Of a DNA stretch of 64,000 nucleotides, positions 51,520 to 61,458 are shown one piece after another. Each line of letters opens with the position of its first letter. The first letter of the stretch is position 1. Source of the DNA: Bordetella parapertussis (GTDB lineage Bacteria; Pseudomonadota; Gammaproteobacteria; Burkholderiales; SG8-41); NCBI GenBank assembly GCA_945864585.1, contig CAMBCF010000007.1, forward strand, positions 1 through 64,000, in the 5' to 3' direction. The notes below the pieces were generated by a model. The model worked only from the letters and a program-made list of their open reading frames with translations, searched no databases and had not been told where the DNA came from. A program made the translations under genes and the position numbers.

Positions 51520-52338
51520 ATGGAAATAGAAATATTTGATGTCGAGCACGGTGCATGCGCGTTAGTTACATCTGACAATGGAGCCAGAATGCTCTTCGAT
51601 TGTGGGCACAACGTCTCTACAGGCTGGCGCCCTTCCACAGCGCTGCCTGCTCGTGGGATTAACACAGTGGAGGCGCTTGTAGTCTCCAACTACGATGAGG
51701 ACCACGTCAGTGACTTCCCGAATCTGATGCGGAGTGTTTGTGTTCCAACCCTTATTCGCAATCCATCAGTCAAGCCGAGGGATCTGTTAGCACTTAAATC
51801 TGAAACAGGTGCGGGCGAAGGTATCGGAACGCTTGCGCATATGGCAGGGAACTACTACGTGAGGCCAGTGCAAGTGCCATTCAATGTCGGAGGAATCCAG
51901 CTTTCGTACTTCTGGAACGTCTATCCTAGCTTCGAAGATGAGAATAACCTGAGTCTTGTCACTATTCTTCGTTATCATGATTTCGGCATCATTTTTCCAG
52001 GTGACCTGGAGAAGGCTGGATGGCGACAACTGTTGACACGACCCGATTTCCAGATTGCGTTGCGTGGGATAAATGTGTTTGTCGCCTCGCATCATGGTCG
52101 GGAATCAGGCTATTTGCCGGAGGTCCTAGACTACTGCACACCTGAAATCGTCGTGTTTTCGGACCAGCAAATTGCTCACGAAACTCAGAAGACAGCCAGC
52201 CTGTATCGGCAGCACACAAAAGGCATACGCTTTTTTGACGGGGAAATCCGGCACGTGCTGACAACCAGAAACAACGGCTACATCCGATTTTCAAAGCAGG
52301 GCGCAGGAACCGGGTTTGTATGGATTAGCAGGAGGTAG
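51520..52338 (+). CDS. Metallo-beta-lactamase-fold (ComEC-like) protein
   Basis: VVSNYDEDHVSDFPNL, FPGDLEKAGW, VASHHGRESGY. Confidence 0.82.
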   Translation: MEIEIFDVEHGACALVTSDNGARMLFDCGHNVSTGWRPSTALPARGINTVEALVVSNYDEDHVSDFPNLMRSVCVPTLIRNPSVKPRDLLALKSETGAGEGIGTLAHMAGNYYVRPVQVPFNVGGIQLSYFWNVYPSFEDENNLSLVTILRYHDFGIIFPGDLEKAGWRQLLTRPDFQIALRGINVFVASHHGRESGYLPEVLDYCTPEIVVFSDQQIAHETQKTASLYRQHTKGIRFFDGEIRHVLTTRNNGYIRFSKQGAGTGFVWISRR

Positions 52339-52343
52339 TCGCG

Positions 52344-53024
52344 GTGAGGAAATTCGATTTCTATGAGTTCACGGGAATTCTTACTCCAGGCGTATTGCTG
52401 CTCGCGGGCTTGATGTACTTGTGGCCTGGGATCGTTGCCCATGAAAATCTAGGCAGTATTTCTGTTGGTGGCCTGGGAATATTTACTCTGCTCGCATATG
52501 TTGCCGGGCACCTTGTCCAAGCGGTAGGCAATTGGATCGAGACAGCTTGGTGGAAGGCTGCCGGGGGCATGCCAACCGATTGGATACGGTCCGGTAAAGG
52601 AAAGCTGCTGGCAGCCGCTCAGCTTGCATCGGTCAAATCTAACCTACAAGTGAGACTGGGGCTATCTCTGGCAAATGATCTATCTCAGATATCACCCGGT
52701 GAATGGATCGGGATCACGAGACAGATATATGCAGCAGTTGCGGGCGCGAAGCGATCCGCACGTGTCGATACGTTTAACGGCAATTACGGCCTCCATCGAG
52801 GTCTGCTCGCGGCGGCGACTGTACTACTGGGTGCATCATTTTTTTCCTCGACAGCAACGTTTGCCACTACTGTGTTGACTTTCGTCGTTGCCGTAGTAGC
52901 CGCGACAAGAATGCATCTGTTCGGGAAGCATTACGCTAGAGAACTTTTCGTTCAGTTCCTCCAGATACCAGCCGTCAAAGCCTCTAAGGTAAAAAGTAAT
53001 GGCCATACAAAAGCGCCTGATTGA
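52344..53024 (+). CDS. Membrane protein of unknown function
   Basis: Four hydrophobic segments; in operon, overlaps next gene. Confidence 0.7.
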   Translation: MRKFDFYEFTGILTPGVLLLAGLMYLWPGIVAHENLGSISVGGLGIFTLLAYVAGHLVQAVGNWIETAWWKAAGGMPTDWIRSGKGKLLAAAQLASVKSNLQVRLGLSLANDLSQISPGEWIGITRQIYAAVAGAKRSARVDTFNGNYGLHRGLLAAATVLLGASFFSSTATFATTVLTFVVAVVAATRMHLFGKHYARELFVQFLQIPAVKASKVKSNGHTKAPD

Positions 53025-56000
53025 AGTTGCATTTCCTCTGGAGCAGACCTCGCTCGACTCGGTGCACGAGAAGAACGTGCGGCATGGGCATATTTCGACG
53101 TTGCATATCTGGCCGGCGCGGCGGCCGTTGGCGGCGGCGCGCGCGGCGCTTATTGCGACGTTGCTTCCCGATCCGGGCGACAAGACAAAGCGTGATGAGA
53201 TTCTCAAGCGTTTGGCCGGCACGGTAGAGAAGTCCTTAAAGAAAAAGAAACTGCCTTCCGGCAAGATCGAGGAAATCGAAGCCAGGGAAACAGTCGGCGG
53301 CATCCTGCACTGGGGCCGCGAATCCGGTCCTGATCTGGAGTGGTTTAGGCAGGAAATACGTAAGGCGTACGGAGGGCGTGCGCCGAAGGTGCTCGATCCG
53401 TTTGCCGGGGGCGGCGCGATTCCGCTGGAGGCAATGCGGCTGGGGTGCGAAGTAACGGCAGTGGATATCAACCCGGTCGCGTGGTTCATTCTCAAGTGCA
53501 CGCTGGAATATCCGCAGAAGCTCGCTGGCCAGACGCGGGTACTTCCTGAATTTGCGCAGCAGGATGCGGAGTTCATGAGGAATTACACCCAGTCGCGATT
53601 GCCCCAGTACCTGCGTGAGAAAGGCGTAACGGAACCTGAGATAAAGAGGCGAGTGGCCAAGTTTGTGAGGAACAAGTCTGATGCGCTTCAAGCGGAATTC
53701 CTATCATCGATAACCAGCGAGCCCGGCTTCCTGGAGGCTGACTTGGCGTGGCACGTGCGCGCATGGGGTCATTGGGTGCTCAAGCAAGCGCGCCGAGAAC
53801 TGGCGCAGTACTACCCGACGTATGCCGAGTTCTGCACAGTGAAGCCGTATGCGCGCGTGCCGCTCGCCCGCTCGGACGAGGACCAATTGAAGCTCGTATC
53901 GTTAAACGAAGCTGGCGAGCCGCAGACCGAAGTTCTCAACGCCGGCTTTGACGCAGCGTACCTAGAGAACGCCAGGAACCCACGATGGCTCGCCAAACAA
54001 ACTGTTGCCTATCTGTGGGCGCGAACAGTTACATGCAAAGCCTGCCGTGCAACGGTGCCACTGCTTAAGACACGCTGGTTATGCAAAAAGGATAACAAAC
54101 GCGTTGTGCTCGCCATGCAGCCAAATCCAGACAGGAATGGTGTCGAGTTCAGTATTGACAATGACGTACCGCAACAGGGCGGCAACCCTGCGCAGCGGCG
54201 TGAGCACGATAAGCGAATCAGCGCGGGGACAATGAGCCGCTCCGGTGTGCAATGCCCTTGTTGCGAGACCATCATGACGATGACCGACCTCCAGCTTGAG
54301 GCTCGTTTTAAGAAAGTGCGTGAAGTACTTACGGCAGTTATAGTTGATAGCCCCGAAGGGAAGGAGTATCGGTCTCCGACCGCAGCCGAAATTGCTGCAG
54401 TTGCGAATGCCGAGCAGAAAATTTCTGAAGCGATGCAGGCCTTACCTTTCGGTGAACTCGTTGAGCCAATTTCACCGAATAGGCCGTCGCCGAATACTCG
54501 AGGGATTTCTGGCCTGGCACGATATGGTGTTACCACATGGCAAGAACTATTCGCGGCACGCCAAAGACTTGCTCTGGCCTTCATCGTCATGGCAACTCGG
54601 GCGTGCGCGCCGGCGTTGAAAGGGTGTGGTTATGAGGCACAACTACGCGAAGCCATAGTGGCCTACCTTGCCGCCAGCATCAGCCGATTTGCTGATCGTT
54701 GCAGTGTGATAACGACATGGCAAACGAATGCAGAGCAGATAAACCATACGTTCGCTCGCTATGTGCTGCAACTCCCATGGGACTACGCCGAGTCGAATCC
54801 CTTTGCAGATTCGTCCGGGGGGTACCTGCAAGCCGTTGATTGGGTAGCAAAGGTAGCGGAGCATCTCTTGGTCGCATCTAAGGGGGTTCCAGCACCCAGC
54901 ATTGTACGTGGTTCTGCCATCGTGGCTATCGACGGTCGCTTTGATCAGATCGTGACAGACCCCCCCTATTACGATGCGATTCCTTACTCCGACCTGATGG
55001 ATTTCTTTCACGTCTGGCTTAGAAGGGTGCTCTCTGGTCTAAGCGATGAGTTTGATGAAGCGTTCAAGGAGCCACTTGGGCCGAAATGGTCGGAGTCGCA
55101 GAATGATGGCGAACTCGTCGACCAACCCGGGAGGTTCGGGGACGATGGAGACAAGTCCAAGCGAGCATACGAAGACGGCATGCAGCGGGTTTTCCAGGAA
55201 TGTCATCTTGCGTTGGCCGATACAGGACGCCTTGTGGTTGTGTTCGCAAATAAAAACCCAACGGCTTGGGAGGCTCTGGTATCAGCTTTGGTTCGGGCTG
55301 GCTTCGCCGTGGATTCATCTTGGCCGATACAAACCGAGCGCGCTGCAAGGCAGAATGCACTGACGAGTGCATCACTTGCGTCGTCAATCTGGTTGGTATG
55401 CCGCAAACGCGAACTAAGCCAGCGTGCAGGTTGGGACACTGCGGTATTAAAGGAAATGGAGGAAATCATCCGCGAACGCCTGCGCGACTTCTGGGATGCC
55501 GGTATACGCGGCCCTGACTTTGTCTGGTCTGCGACTGGTCCCGCGCTTGAAGCCTATAGTCAGTATCCGGCAGTTAAGAAAGCTACTGAACCCGGCGCAC
55601 TGATGACGGTAGCGGAGTTTCTGCGTCACGTGCGCAGAATGGTAGTGGACTTCGTAGTGGGACGCGTACTGTCCGGTGGAGAGGGTGCAGCGGAGGCAAT
55701 GGACATTTCACTTGATGACATCACAACCTATTATCTTTTACACCGCAATGACTTCGGCTTGAAGGATGCGCCGGCGGGCGCATGCATTCTGTACGCTGTC
55801 TCATGCGGCCTGTCCGAGCGTTTGCTCGCCGATCAGTATGAGATTCTTTCGCGCGGCAAAGCCGCGGCGGCTGATGAAGAGACCGGCGGTGAGGCAGACG
55901 ACGTTGCGGATGAAGACGCTGACGAGGGCAGCGGCAGCGGGGGGCAGTTCAAGCTCAAAGCCTGGAACCAGCGCAAGCATCGGAACCTCGGCGTGGAGTC

Positions 56001-56265
56001 TGCCAATGGCAAACCGGTGCCGCTGATCGACCAGATTCACAAGCTCATGCAACTATGGAAAGCCGGCGACGAGAACAAGGTGAACGATTATCTGGAGCAG
56101 CGTGGTCTACGGCGTAGTGATATATTTCATCAATTAATTCAATCACTTATAGAAAAAAGTCGCTCTGAAGGGCAAGCCGAAGAATGCTCGATTCTGGAAA
56201 AGCTTTCCAATCATCTGCGGAAAATCGGCGCAACAGCGCAGGGCGCGCTGACGCTCGATGCGTAA
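52999..56265 (+). CDS. DUF1156 / COG1743-type DNA methyltransferase
   Basis: DSVHEKNVRHGHISTLHIWPARRPLAAARAAL; VLDPFAGGGAIPLEAMRLGCEVTAVDINP; TDPPYYDAIPYSDLMDFFHVWLRR; Cys pairs CKAC/CPCC. Confidence 0.92.
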   Translation: MAIQKRLIEVAFPLEQTSLDSVHEKNVRHGHISTLHIWPARRPLAAARAALIATLLPDPGDKTKRDEILKRLAGTVEKSLKKKKLPSGKIEEIEARETVGGILHWGRESGPDLEWFRQEIRKAYGGRAPKVLDPFAGGGAIPLEAMRLGCEVTAVDINPVAWFILKCTLEYPQKLAGQTRVLPEFAQQDAEFMRNYTQSRLPQYLREKGVTEPEIKRRVAKFVRNKSDALQAEFLSSITSEPGFLEADLAWHVRAWGHWVLKQARRELAQYYPTYAEFCTVKPYARVPLARSDEDQLKLVSLNEAGEPQTEVLNAGFDAAYLENARNPRWLAKQTVAYLWARTVTCKACRATVPLLKTRWLCKKDNKRVVLAMQPNPDRNGVEFSIDNDVPQQGGNPAQRREHDKRISAGTMSRSGVQCPCCETIMTMTDLQLEARFKKVREVLTAVIVDSPEGKEYRSPTAAEIAAVANAEQKISEAMQALPFGELVEPISPNRPSPNTRGISGLARYGVTTWQELFAARQRLALAFIVMATRACAPALKGCGYEAQLREAIVAYLAASISRFADRCSVITTWQTNAEQINHTFARYVLQLPWDYAESNPFADSSGGYLQAVDWVAKVAEHLLVASKGVPAPSIVRGSAIVAIDGRFDQIVTDPPYYDAIPYSDLMDFFHVWLRRVLSGLSDEFDEAFKEPLGPKWSESQNDGELVDQPGRFGDDGDKSKRAYEDGMQRVFQECHLALADTGRLVVVFANKNPTAWEALVSALVRAGFAVDSSWPIQTERAARQNALTSASLASSIWLVCRKRELSQRAGWDTAVLKEMEEIIRERLRDFWDAGIRGPDFVWSATGPALEAYSQYPAVKKATEPGALMTVAEFLRHVRRMVVDFVVGRVLSGGEGAAEAMDISLDDITTYYLLHRNDFGLKDAPAGACILYAVSCGLSERLLADQYEILSRGKAAAADEETGGEADDVADEDADEGSGSGGQFKLKAWNQRKHRNLGVESANGKPVPLIDQIHKLMQLWKAGDENKVNDYLEQRGLRRSDIFHQLIQSLIEKSRSEGQAEECSILEKLSNHLRKIGATAQGALTLDA

Positions 56266-56297
56266 TCGGCGTGTGAATAACAAGCAAGGATAACGAC

Positions 56298-59200
56298 ATG
56301 GCCAAGATCAAACCCTGGCATCAGGTCATCAAGCTGCGGCCTGATATTCTAAGCGGCGAACTGTCGCAGAAGGAATTCGCGGCAGACCTATACGACGTGA
56401 TGATGGACAAGAACCGCTCTGTCTATCACGACCCGAAAAAGTTCTTCGCGCTCACCTATCCGACCACGAAGCTGCGCGACCTCGCGCGCGACGTGGTGTT
56501 GCGCCTTGCCGGTAAATCCGAAAAAGCAGTGCGGCAATTGCAACTGACCTACGGCGGCGGTAAGACGCACGCGTTGATCACACTCGTACATCTGGTGTCA
56601 GATCCTGCCAAGCTGCCCAAGCTGCCCGCGATTGAGGAGTTCATCAACCATATCGGCATGACGCCGGTGCAGGCACGCGTGGGAGCGCTGGTATTTGACC
56701 GTCTCGACGTGGAGACGGGGATGGATGTCAAAGCGCCCGACGGAAAGCTCAGGCGATTCAAGATGCCGTGGAGTGCACTGGCATGGCAACTCGGCGGTGA
56801 AGCCGGACTGAAGCTGCTGGGCAACACTGACAAGGAGCGCGAGACCCCTCCTGCTACCAACGTCATGGAAGATGTACTTGCGCTGCCTGCCAAGGATCGG
56901 CTGGCGACACTAGTATTGCTCGACGAGGTATTGATGTGGGCGCATACGATAGCCAGCACCGATAAAGCCTGGATCAAGAAGCTAGAGACATTTTTCCAAT
57001 GTCTGACGCAGGCGGCCGGGCGGGTAAAGGGTTGCGCGCTGGTAGCATCCTTGCTCGCGGCGGACCCGAGCAAGAGTGACGACCTTGGGAAGCAAGTGGA
57101 AAAATCGCTTTACGATATGTTCCAGCGCGTGGCCGAAGCCGGGATTCAGCCGGTCGAACCGCAGGACGTGGCGGAAGTACTGCGCCGGCGTTTGTTTACG
57201 CCGGAGAGCTATACCGATCGCTCGGGATGGAAGGCGCAGGTAGTTAGTGCGCTCAAGGGTATTGCTGAACTCGACGACCAGACCAAGCGTCAGTTGGGCC
57301 AGGAGGACAGTCGCTACACCGAAGCATTTCCGTTCCATCCGGACATTCCCAAGGTGCTTTTCGAGAAATGGACGCAACTCGAAGGCTTCCAGCGCACGCG
57401 CGGGGTGTTGCGCACGTTTGCTTCGGCGTTGCGTGACGCGGAGAAATGGGGTGATCCGGCGCCGCTGGTCGGCCCTGCTGTATTTCTGTCTGCGCCCGGT
57501 GACGAGAACCTCAACGATGCCGCACGTGAGCTTGCGAGCATTGCCCGGGCGGAACAGTACGATGGTAAACGCCAGGACTGGCAGGCCATACTTCAGGGCG
57601 AACTGAAAAAAGCGCGCGACATCCAGCAGGATGCGTTGGGTCTTGCCAATCGCGAGATCGAACAGGCTGTGATTGCGACGTTCCTGCATTCGCAACCCAT
57701 CGGGCAGCGGGCGCAGACGCGCGAACTGATGGTCATGCTGGGGCAGGTAGCCCCGGACAGGATCGAGCTGGGAAAGGGACTAACGCGCTGGGCGGATGTG
57801 TCATGGTATCTCGACGACACGTTCACTACCGAGAAGGATGGTGGACTTCCCAAGGTATGGCGTCTCGGTTCCAAGCCCAACCTCAAGCAGATGCACCATG
57901 ATGCCCGCAGCTATATTGCCCCTACCATCGTGGAGCAGGTGCTGGAAAAGGAAATCGGCAACACCAAAAAACTGAGCGAAAACGCCCGTGGCATGGGCGC
58001 TGCGGTGCATATGCTGCCGGACCGTCCTAACGATATTGAGGACGACGGCGAGTTTCACTACGCCGTTCTAGGGCCTAAAGCCGCGTCGGAATCCGGCAAG
58101 CCCAGTGCGGAAGCACGTCGTTTTATCGACGAAACTACATCTGCGGACAGACCGCGCGCGAACAACCGCAATGCCGTGGTGCTGGCGGTGCCGTCGAAGG
58201 ATGGGATCGAACTTGCACGCGAACGCGTGCGTGACGCGCTGGCATGGGAACAGGTGCGCGAGATGCTGAAGAGCCGTGAGGACGTTGATACCGTGCGGCT
58301 CGCACAACTTGAAAACAATCTTAGGGCTGCACGCGGTGAACTTGCCTCGCACATCGTGATGGCCTACTGCATCGTGGTCACAGTCAACGATGCCAATGAG
58401 GTTGCGGCCTTCCGCATTAGCGTCGACAACGAGCCGCTGTTCATCAAAATCGTTAACGACAAGCGCGCGCGTATCGAGAGCACGGCGATCAACGCCGAAG
58501 CGCTGTTGCCGGGCGGGCCGTTCAATCTATGGCAAGCCAGTGAAAAATCGCGCTACGTCAAAGATTTGGTCGGGGCATTCGCATCAACGGCACGACTGCC
58601 CAAGATGCTGAACCGGCAGGCCATTCTCGACACGCTCCTGCGCGGGTGTGAGGCAGGCAACTTCGTGCTGCAGGTCACGCGAGGCGACAAGTCGGTGCGG
58701 ACGTTCTGGAAATCGCGACCGGATGAGCACGCTTTGGCCGATCCCAGCCTCGAAGTTGTGTTGTCTGAAGCTGCAACTTTAGCGGAGATCGAACCGGTAC
58801 TGCTTGCACCGGGCGCGTTGCCGGAGTTGTGGAAAGGAGAATCGCTCAAGCTTGCCGATATCAGCGCTTACTTTTCGGGCAAGCATTACATCCAGATCGA
58901 TAAGGGAAGCTACAAGGAACCGATGCCGATTCCGGGCGCTTCTGTGGAGGCAGTCAAGCAAGCAGTCAGTGCTGCGGTGAAATCAAGTCGCGTATGGCTC
59001 ATCACGCCTGCGATGAGTGTCATCGGTGAGGACGTTCCGACGAGCTTGCTGACGGATGATGCGCACCTTTATGCGCCGCCCGCTCCGATCGCGCCTACGG
59101 AATTGTTGCCCGAGGCGCTTCCTGCCGCGTGGGCGAAGGCACCGACGAATGCGCATCTGATACACGTCGCGCTTTCGACTAAGGCAGGCAGGACTTTGCC

Positions 59201-59573
59201 GTGGGCAGCGGTAAAAGCCGCACTGGACGATGCATTCAGGCTCGGACTGTTTGAACGTACCCTGCTTTCCAAAGATTGGCCCACCGATCTTGGTGGCGCT
59301 GCCGGCGTTGAGATCATCGTTAGCAAACAAGATCGTTCGAAGCAAGAAGGCGCTCAAGCTTACGGCGCTAAGGTAGCTACTGCCGAACTGGAGACTAACG
59401 AGATTCAGGATCTTGCAGATAGTGTCGCCGAAATCAAGAAGGCAGCAGCCGGCCAAAGCTTGCGATTCAAAGTTACCGTTGAGCTTGGCGAGAGCGTATC
59501 GGTGCCGCAGGGAGTCACTGATCAGGTAAATGGATTGCTTAGTAACATCAAGACAGGCTGGAAGCTTTCATAG
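56298..59573 (+). CDS. DUF499 / COG1483-type ATPase
   Basis: KPWHQVIKLRPDILSGELSQKEFAADLYDV; LQLTYGGGKTHALITL; 1091 aa. Confidence 0.92.
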   Translation: MAKIKPWHQVIKLRPDILSGELSQKEFAADLYDVMMDKNRSVYHDPKKFFALTYPTTKLRDLARDVVLRLAGKSEKAVRQLQLTYGGGKTHALITLVHLVSDPAKLPKLPAIEEFINHIGMTPVQARVGALVFDRLDVETGMDVKAPDGKLRRFKMPWSALAWQLGGEAGLKLLGNTDKERETPPATNVMEDVLALPAKDRLATLVLLDEVLMWAHTIASTDKAWIKKLETFFQCLTQAAGRVKGCALVASLLAADPSKSDDLGKQVEKSLYDMFQRVAEAGIQPVEPQDVAEVLRRRLFTPESYTDRSGWKAQVVSALKGIAELDDQTKRQLGQEDSRYTEAFPFHPDIPKVLFEKWTQLEGFQRTRGVLRTFASALRDAEKWGDPAPLVGPAVFLSAPGDENLNDAARELASIARAEQYDGKRQDWQAILQGELKKARDIQQDALGLANREIEQAVIATFLHSQPIGQRAQTRELMVMLGQVAPDRIELGKGLTRWADVSWYLDDTFTTEKDGGLPKVWRLGSKPNLKQMHHDARSYIAPTIVEQVLEKEIGNTKKLSENARGMGAAVHMLPDRPNDIEDDGEFHYAVLGPKAASESGKPSAEARRFIDETTSADRPRANNRNAVVLAVPSKDGIELARERVRDALAWEQVREMLKSREDVDTVRLAQLENNLRAARGELASHIVMAYCIVVTVNDANEVAAFRISVDNEPLFIKIVNDKRARIESTAINAEALLPGGPFNLWQASEKSRYVKDLVGAFASTARLPKMLNRQAILDTLLRGCEAGNFVLQVTRGDKSVRTFWKSRPDEHALADPSLEVVLSEAATLAEIEPVLLAPGALPELWKGESLKLADISAYFSGKHYIQIDKGSYKEPMPIPGASVEAVKQAVSAAVKSSRVWLITPAMSVIGEDVPTSLLTDDAHLYAPPAPIAPTELLPEALPAAWAKAPTNAHLIHVALSTKAGRTLPWAAVKAALDDAFRLGLFERTLLSKDWPTDLGGAAGVEIIVSKQDRSKQEGAQAYGAKVATAELETNEIQDLADSVAEIKKAAAGQSLRFKVTVELGESVSVPQGVTDQVNGLLSNIKTGWKLS

Positions 59574-59685
59574 TTTTCTGAGGAATTGGGTTGACTGATT
59601 GTCTGAATTTGATCTGTGCCCTCGTTTATTTTCGAATCAATTTACAATCGTGAGTACGATAACCGCGTCGGTGCAGGCGGACTCT

Positions 59686-59750
59686 TTGATACCGATTTCG
59701 TCGCCAAGTTTTCCCGTATCGTTAAGTCCGCCGGCATCAAGGCCGAATAG
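59686..59750 (+). pseudogene. C-terminal remnant of Bug/TctC-type gene
   Basis: Frame reads LFDTDFVAKFSRIVKSAGIKAE*. Confidence 0.65.
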
Positions 59751-59760
59751 ATTTTTTACC

Positions 59761-60750
59761 TTGCTCAAGCGTTGCGCACTTCGGCTGATCTTCCTGTGGC
59801 TGGGCGGCACAGCAAGCGGCACAGTCAGCGCCGCCGAATACGACTATGACGGTCCCAACCCGCCGCGCTACGTTGCGCCGCGCGCAACCGATGTCCGCCC
59901 GCAAGTCGCGTTGGTGCTGGGCAGTGGCGGGCGCCGCGGATTCGCCCATGCGGGTGTGCTGCGGGTGCTGGATGCCGAAGGCCTCAAGCCCGATTTAATC
60001 GTGGGTGTGAGTATCGGCTCGGTAATCGGCGCGCTCTACGCCGGCGGCATGACTGCGGCCGACGTCGAACAGCTCGCGATGAATCTTGACCTGACGGACC
60101 TGCGTGATTTGTCGTGGTGGTATTGGGGCCAGGTGCGCGGCCAAAAATTGCAGGATTTTGTCAACACGCACGTGCATCAGCGCCCGCTGGAATCGCTGGG
60201 CATACGCTTTGCGGTGGTGGCGACACGCCAACGCGATGGCGCACCGCAAATCTTCAACCGCGGCGACACCGGCCTGGCGGTACGCACCTCAAGCGCTGTG
60301 CCGGGGCGCTTCTACGCGGTGCGTATCGAAGGCGTGACCTACGTCGACGGCGATGTGGTGAGCCCGGTGCCGGTACGCGCAGCCCGCGCCCTGGGCGCGA
60401 ACGTGGTGATCGCGGTTGATATCTCGGCGCGTGTCGATAACGTTCCGCACACTGCGCCCGACGAATGGTTGCGCATAGATCGTGAACGGCGCGCGCGCAT
60501 TGATGCGGAAACAAAGTTTGCGGATGTACTGATACACCCCGACATCGGCTATTTCGCGGGCACCTCCGGCAGCTACCGCGCGCGCGTGATTGCGGCTGCG
60601 GCAGAAGCCACACGCGCGGCGTTGCCGCGAATCAGAAGCGCAATGGCATTGAAGCGTCCGCCCCCCGGCCCTTCCACTTCGCCGCCTGCCGTAACACCAC
60701 CCACGGCAGCATCACCAACGCCATCGCCAGTGCCGCCAGCGGCACGATAA
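59761..60750 (+). CDS. Patatin-like phospholipase (start uncertain)
   Basis: VALVLGSGGRRGFAHAGVLRVL; GVSIGS; DGDVVSPVPV. Confidence 0.85.
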   Translation: MLKRCALRLIFLWLGGTASGTVSAAEYDYDGPNPPRYVAPRATDVRPQVALVLGSGGRRGFAHAGVLRVLDAEGLKPDLIVGVSIGSVIGALYAGGMTAADVEQLAMNLDLTDLRDLSWWYWGQVRGQKLQDFVNTHVHQRPLESLGIRFAVVATRQRDGAPQIFNRGDTGLAVRTSSAVPGRFYAVRIEGVTYVDGDVVSPVPVRAARALGANVVIAVDISARVDNVPHTAPDEWLRIDRERRARIDAETKFADVLIHPDIGYFAGTSGSYRARVIAAAAEATRAALPRIRSAMALKRPPPGPSTSPPAVTPPTAASPTPSPVPPAAR

Positions 60751-61369
60751 TCAGCAGCCTCTCCGGCCACGCGCCCAGCACATCGATGACGCTGGGATTC
60801 AGGGGTTTGGATTTTCCGACAAAGCCGTAGTTCGCACCCAGCATTAGGTTGATGGGCAGCACCACGGTCAGGTACGCTGCACTCGCGGCGCAGGCGATAG
60901 CGTAATGGCGCCACGTCGGGCGAAACCGGTTCACGGCGAGATCGTAGACGGCGGTCAACATCACGAATCCGTGTAAAAACCAGAACGTCCAGAATATCGG
61001 CGACGAGGGCGGTTCTATCAGACTCGGTGTGATCAGCGCCTGCGTACACAGGGCGAATACCCAGAAGTAGAGGATCGCGCGCAGCGTGTCGCTTCTCGTG
61101 AGCAACACTGCGGAGGCGATCAGCGACGCGATATGGCACATTTGCAGCGGCAGCGTGATCGCCGGATCGAAGCGCGCCGGCAGTTGCCACCAGCCGTGCG
61201 CAACGATCCACACGGCAATATTGATATACGCGCAGGTACGTTCAATTGAGGTCGGTGCGTGCGGATGGTGACGCCTGCGTCCGCAATTCACCGCAAGCAC
61301 GATCACCACGCCGATGCACAGCAGCGCGTAGCCGTGTGTCAGAGTGAACGGACGAAATCCTTCCGCCAT
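60632..61369 (-). CDS. TIGR02206 (YwaF-like) membrane protein
   Basis: FTLTHGYALLCIGVVIVL... LPLQMCHIASL... LGANYGFVGKSKPLNPSVIDVLGAWP. Confidence 0.85.
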   Translation of the reverse strand: MAEGFRPFTLTHGYALLCIGVVIVLAVNCGRRRHHPHAPTSIERTCAYINIAVWIVAHGWWQLPARFDPAITLPLQMCHIASLIASAVLLTRSDTLRAILYFWVFALCTQALITPSLIEPPSSPIFWTFWFLHGFVMLTAVYDLAVNRFRPTWRHYAIACAASAAYLTVVLPINLMLGANYGFVGKSKPLNPSVIDVLGAWPERLLIIVPLAALAMALVMLPWVVLRQAAKWKGRGADASMPLRF

Positions 61370-61458
61370 CGGGTTCGGACTCAGGGTTCTATTTTACGCG
61401 CATGGTGAAAGCGAGCGCGGAAAAAAATTATTGTAAGTATTTGTTTTTAAACAATAAT

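Noticed and set aside
47940-59573. Calling the operon DISARM or BREX
   Set aside because: No DUF1998/DrmB, DrmA, PLD, PglZ or BrxC-like gene seen; only partial resemblance to DISARM through SNF2 helicase and methyltransferase.
45837-59685. Prophage or integrative element
   Set aside because: No integrase, transposase, tRNA junction or phage structural genes in the island.
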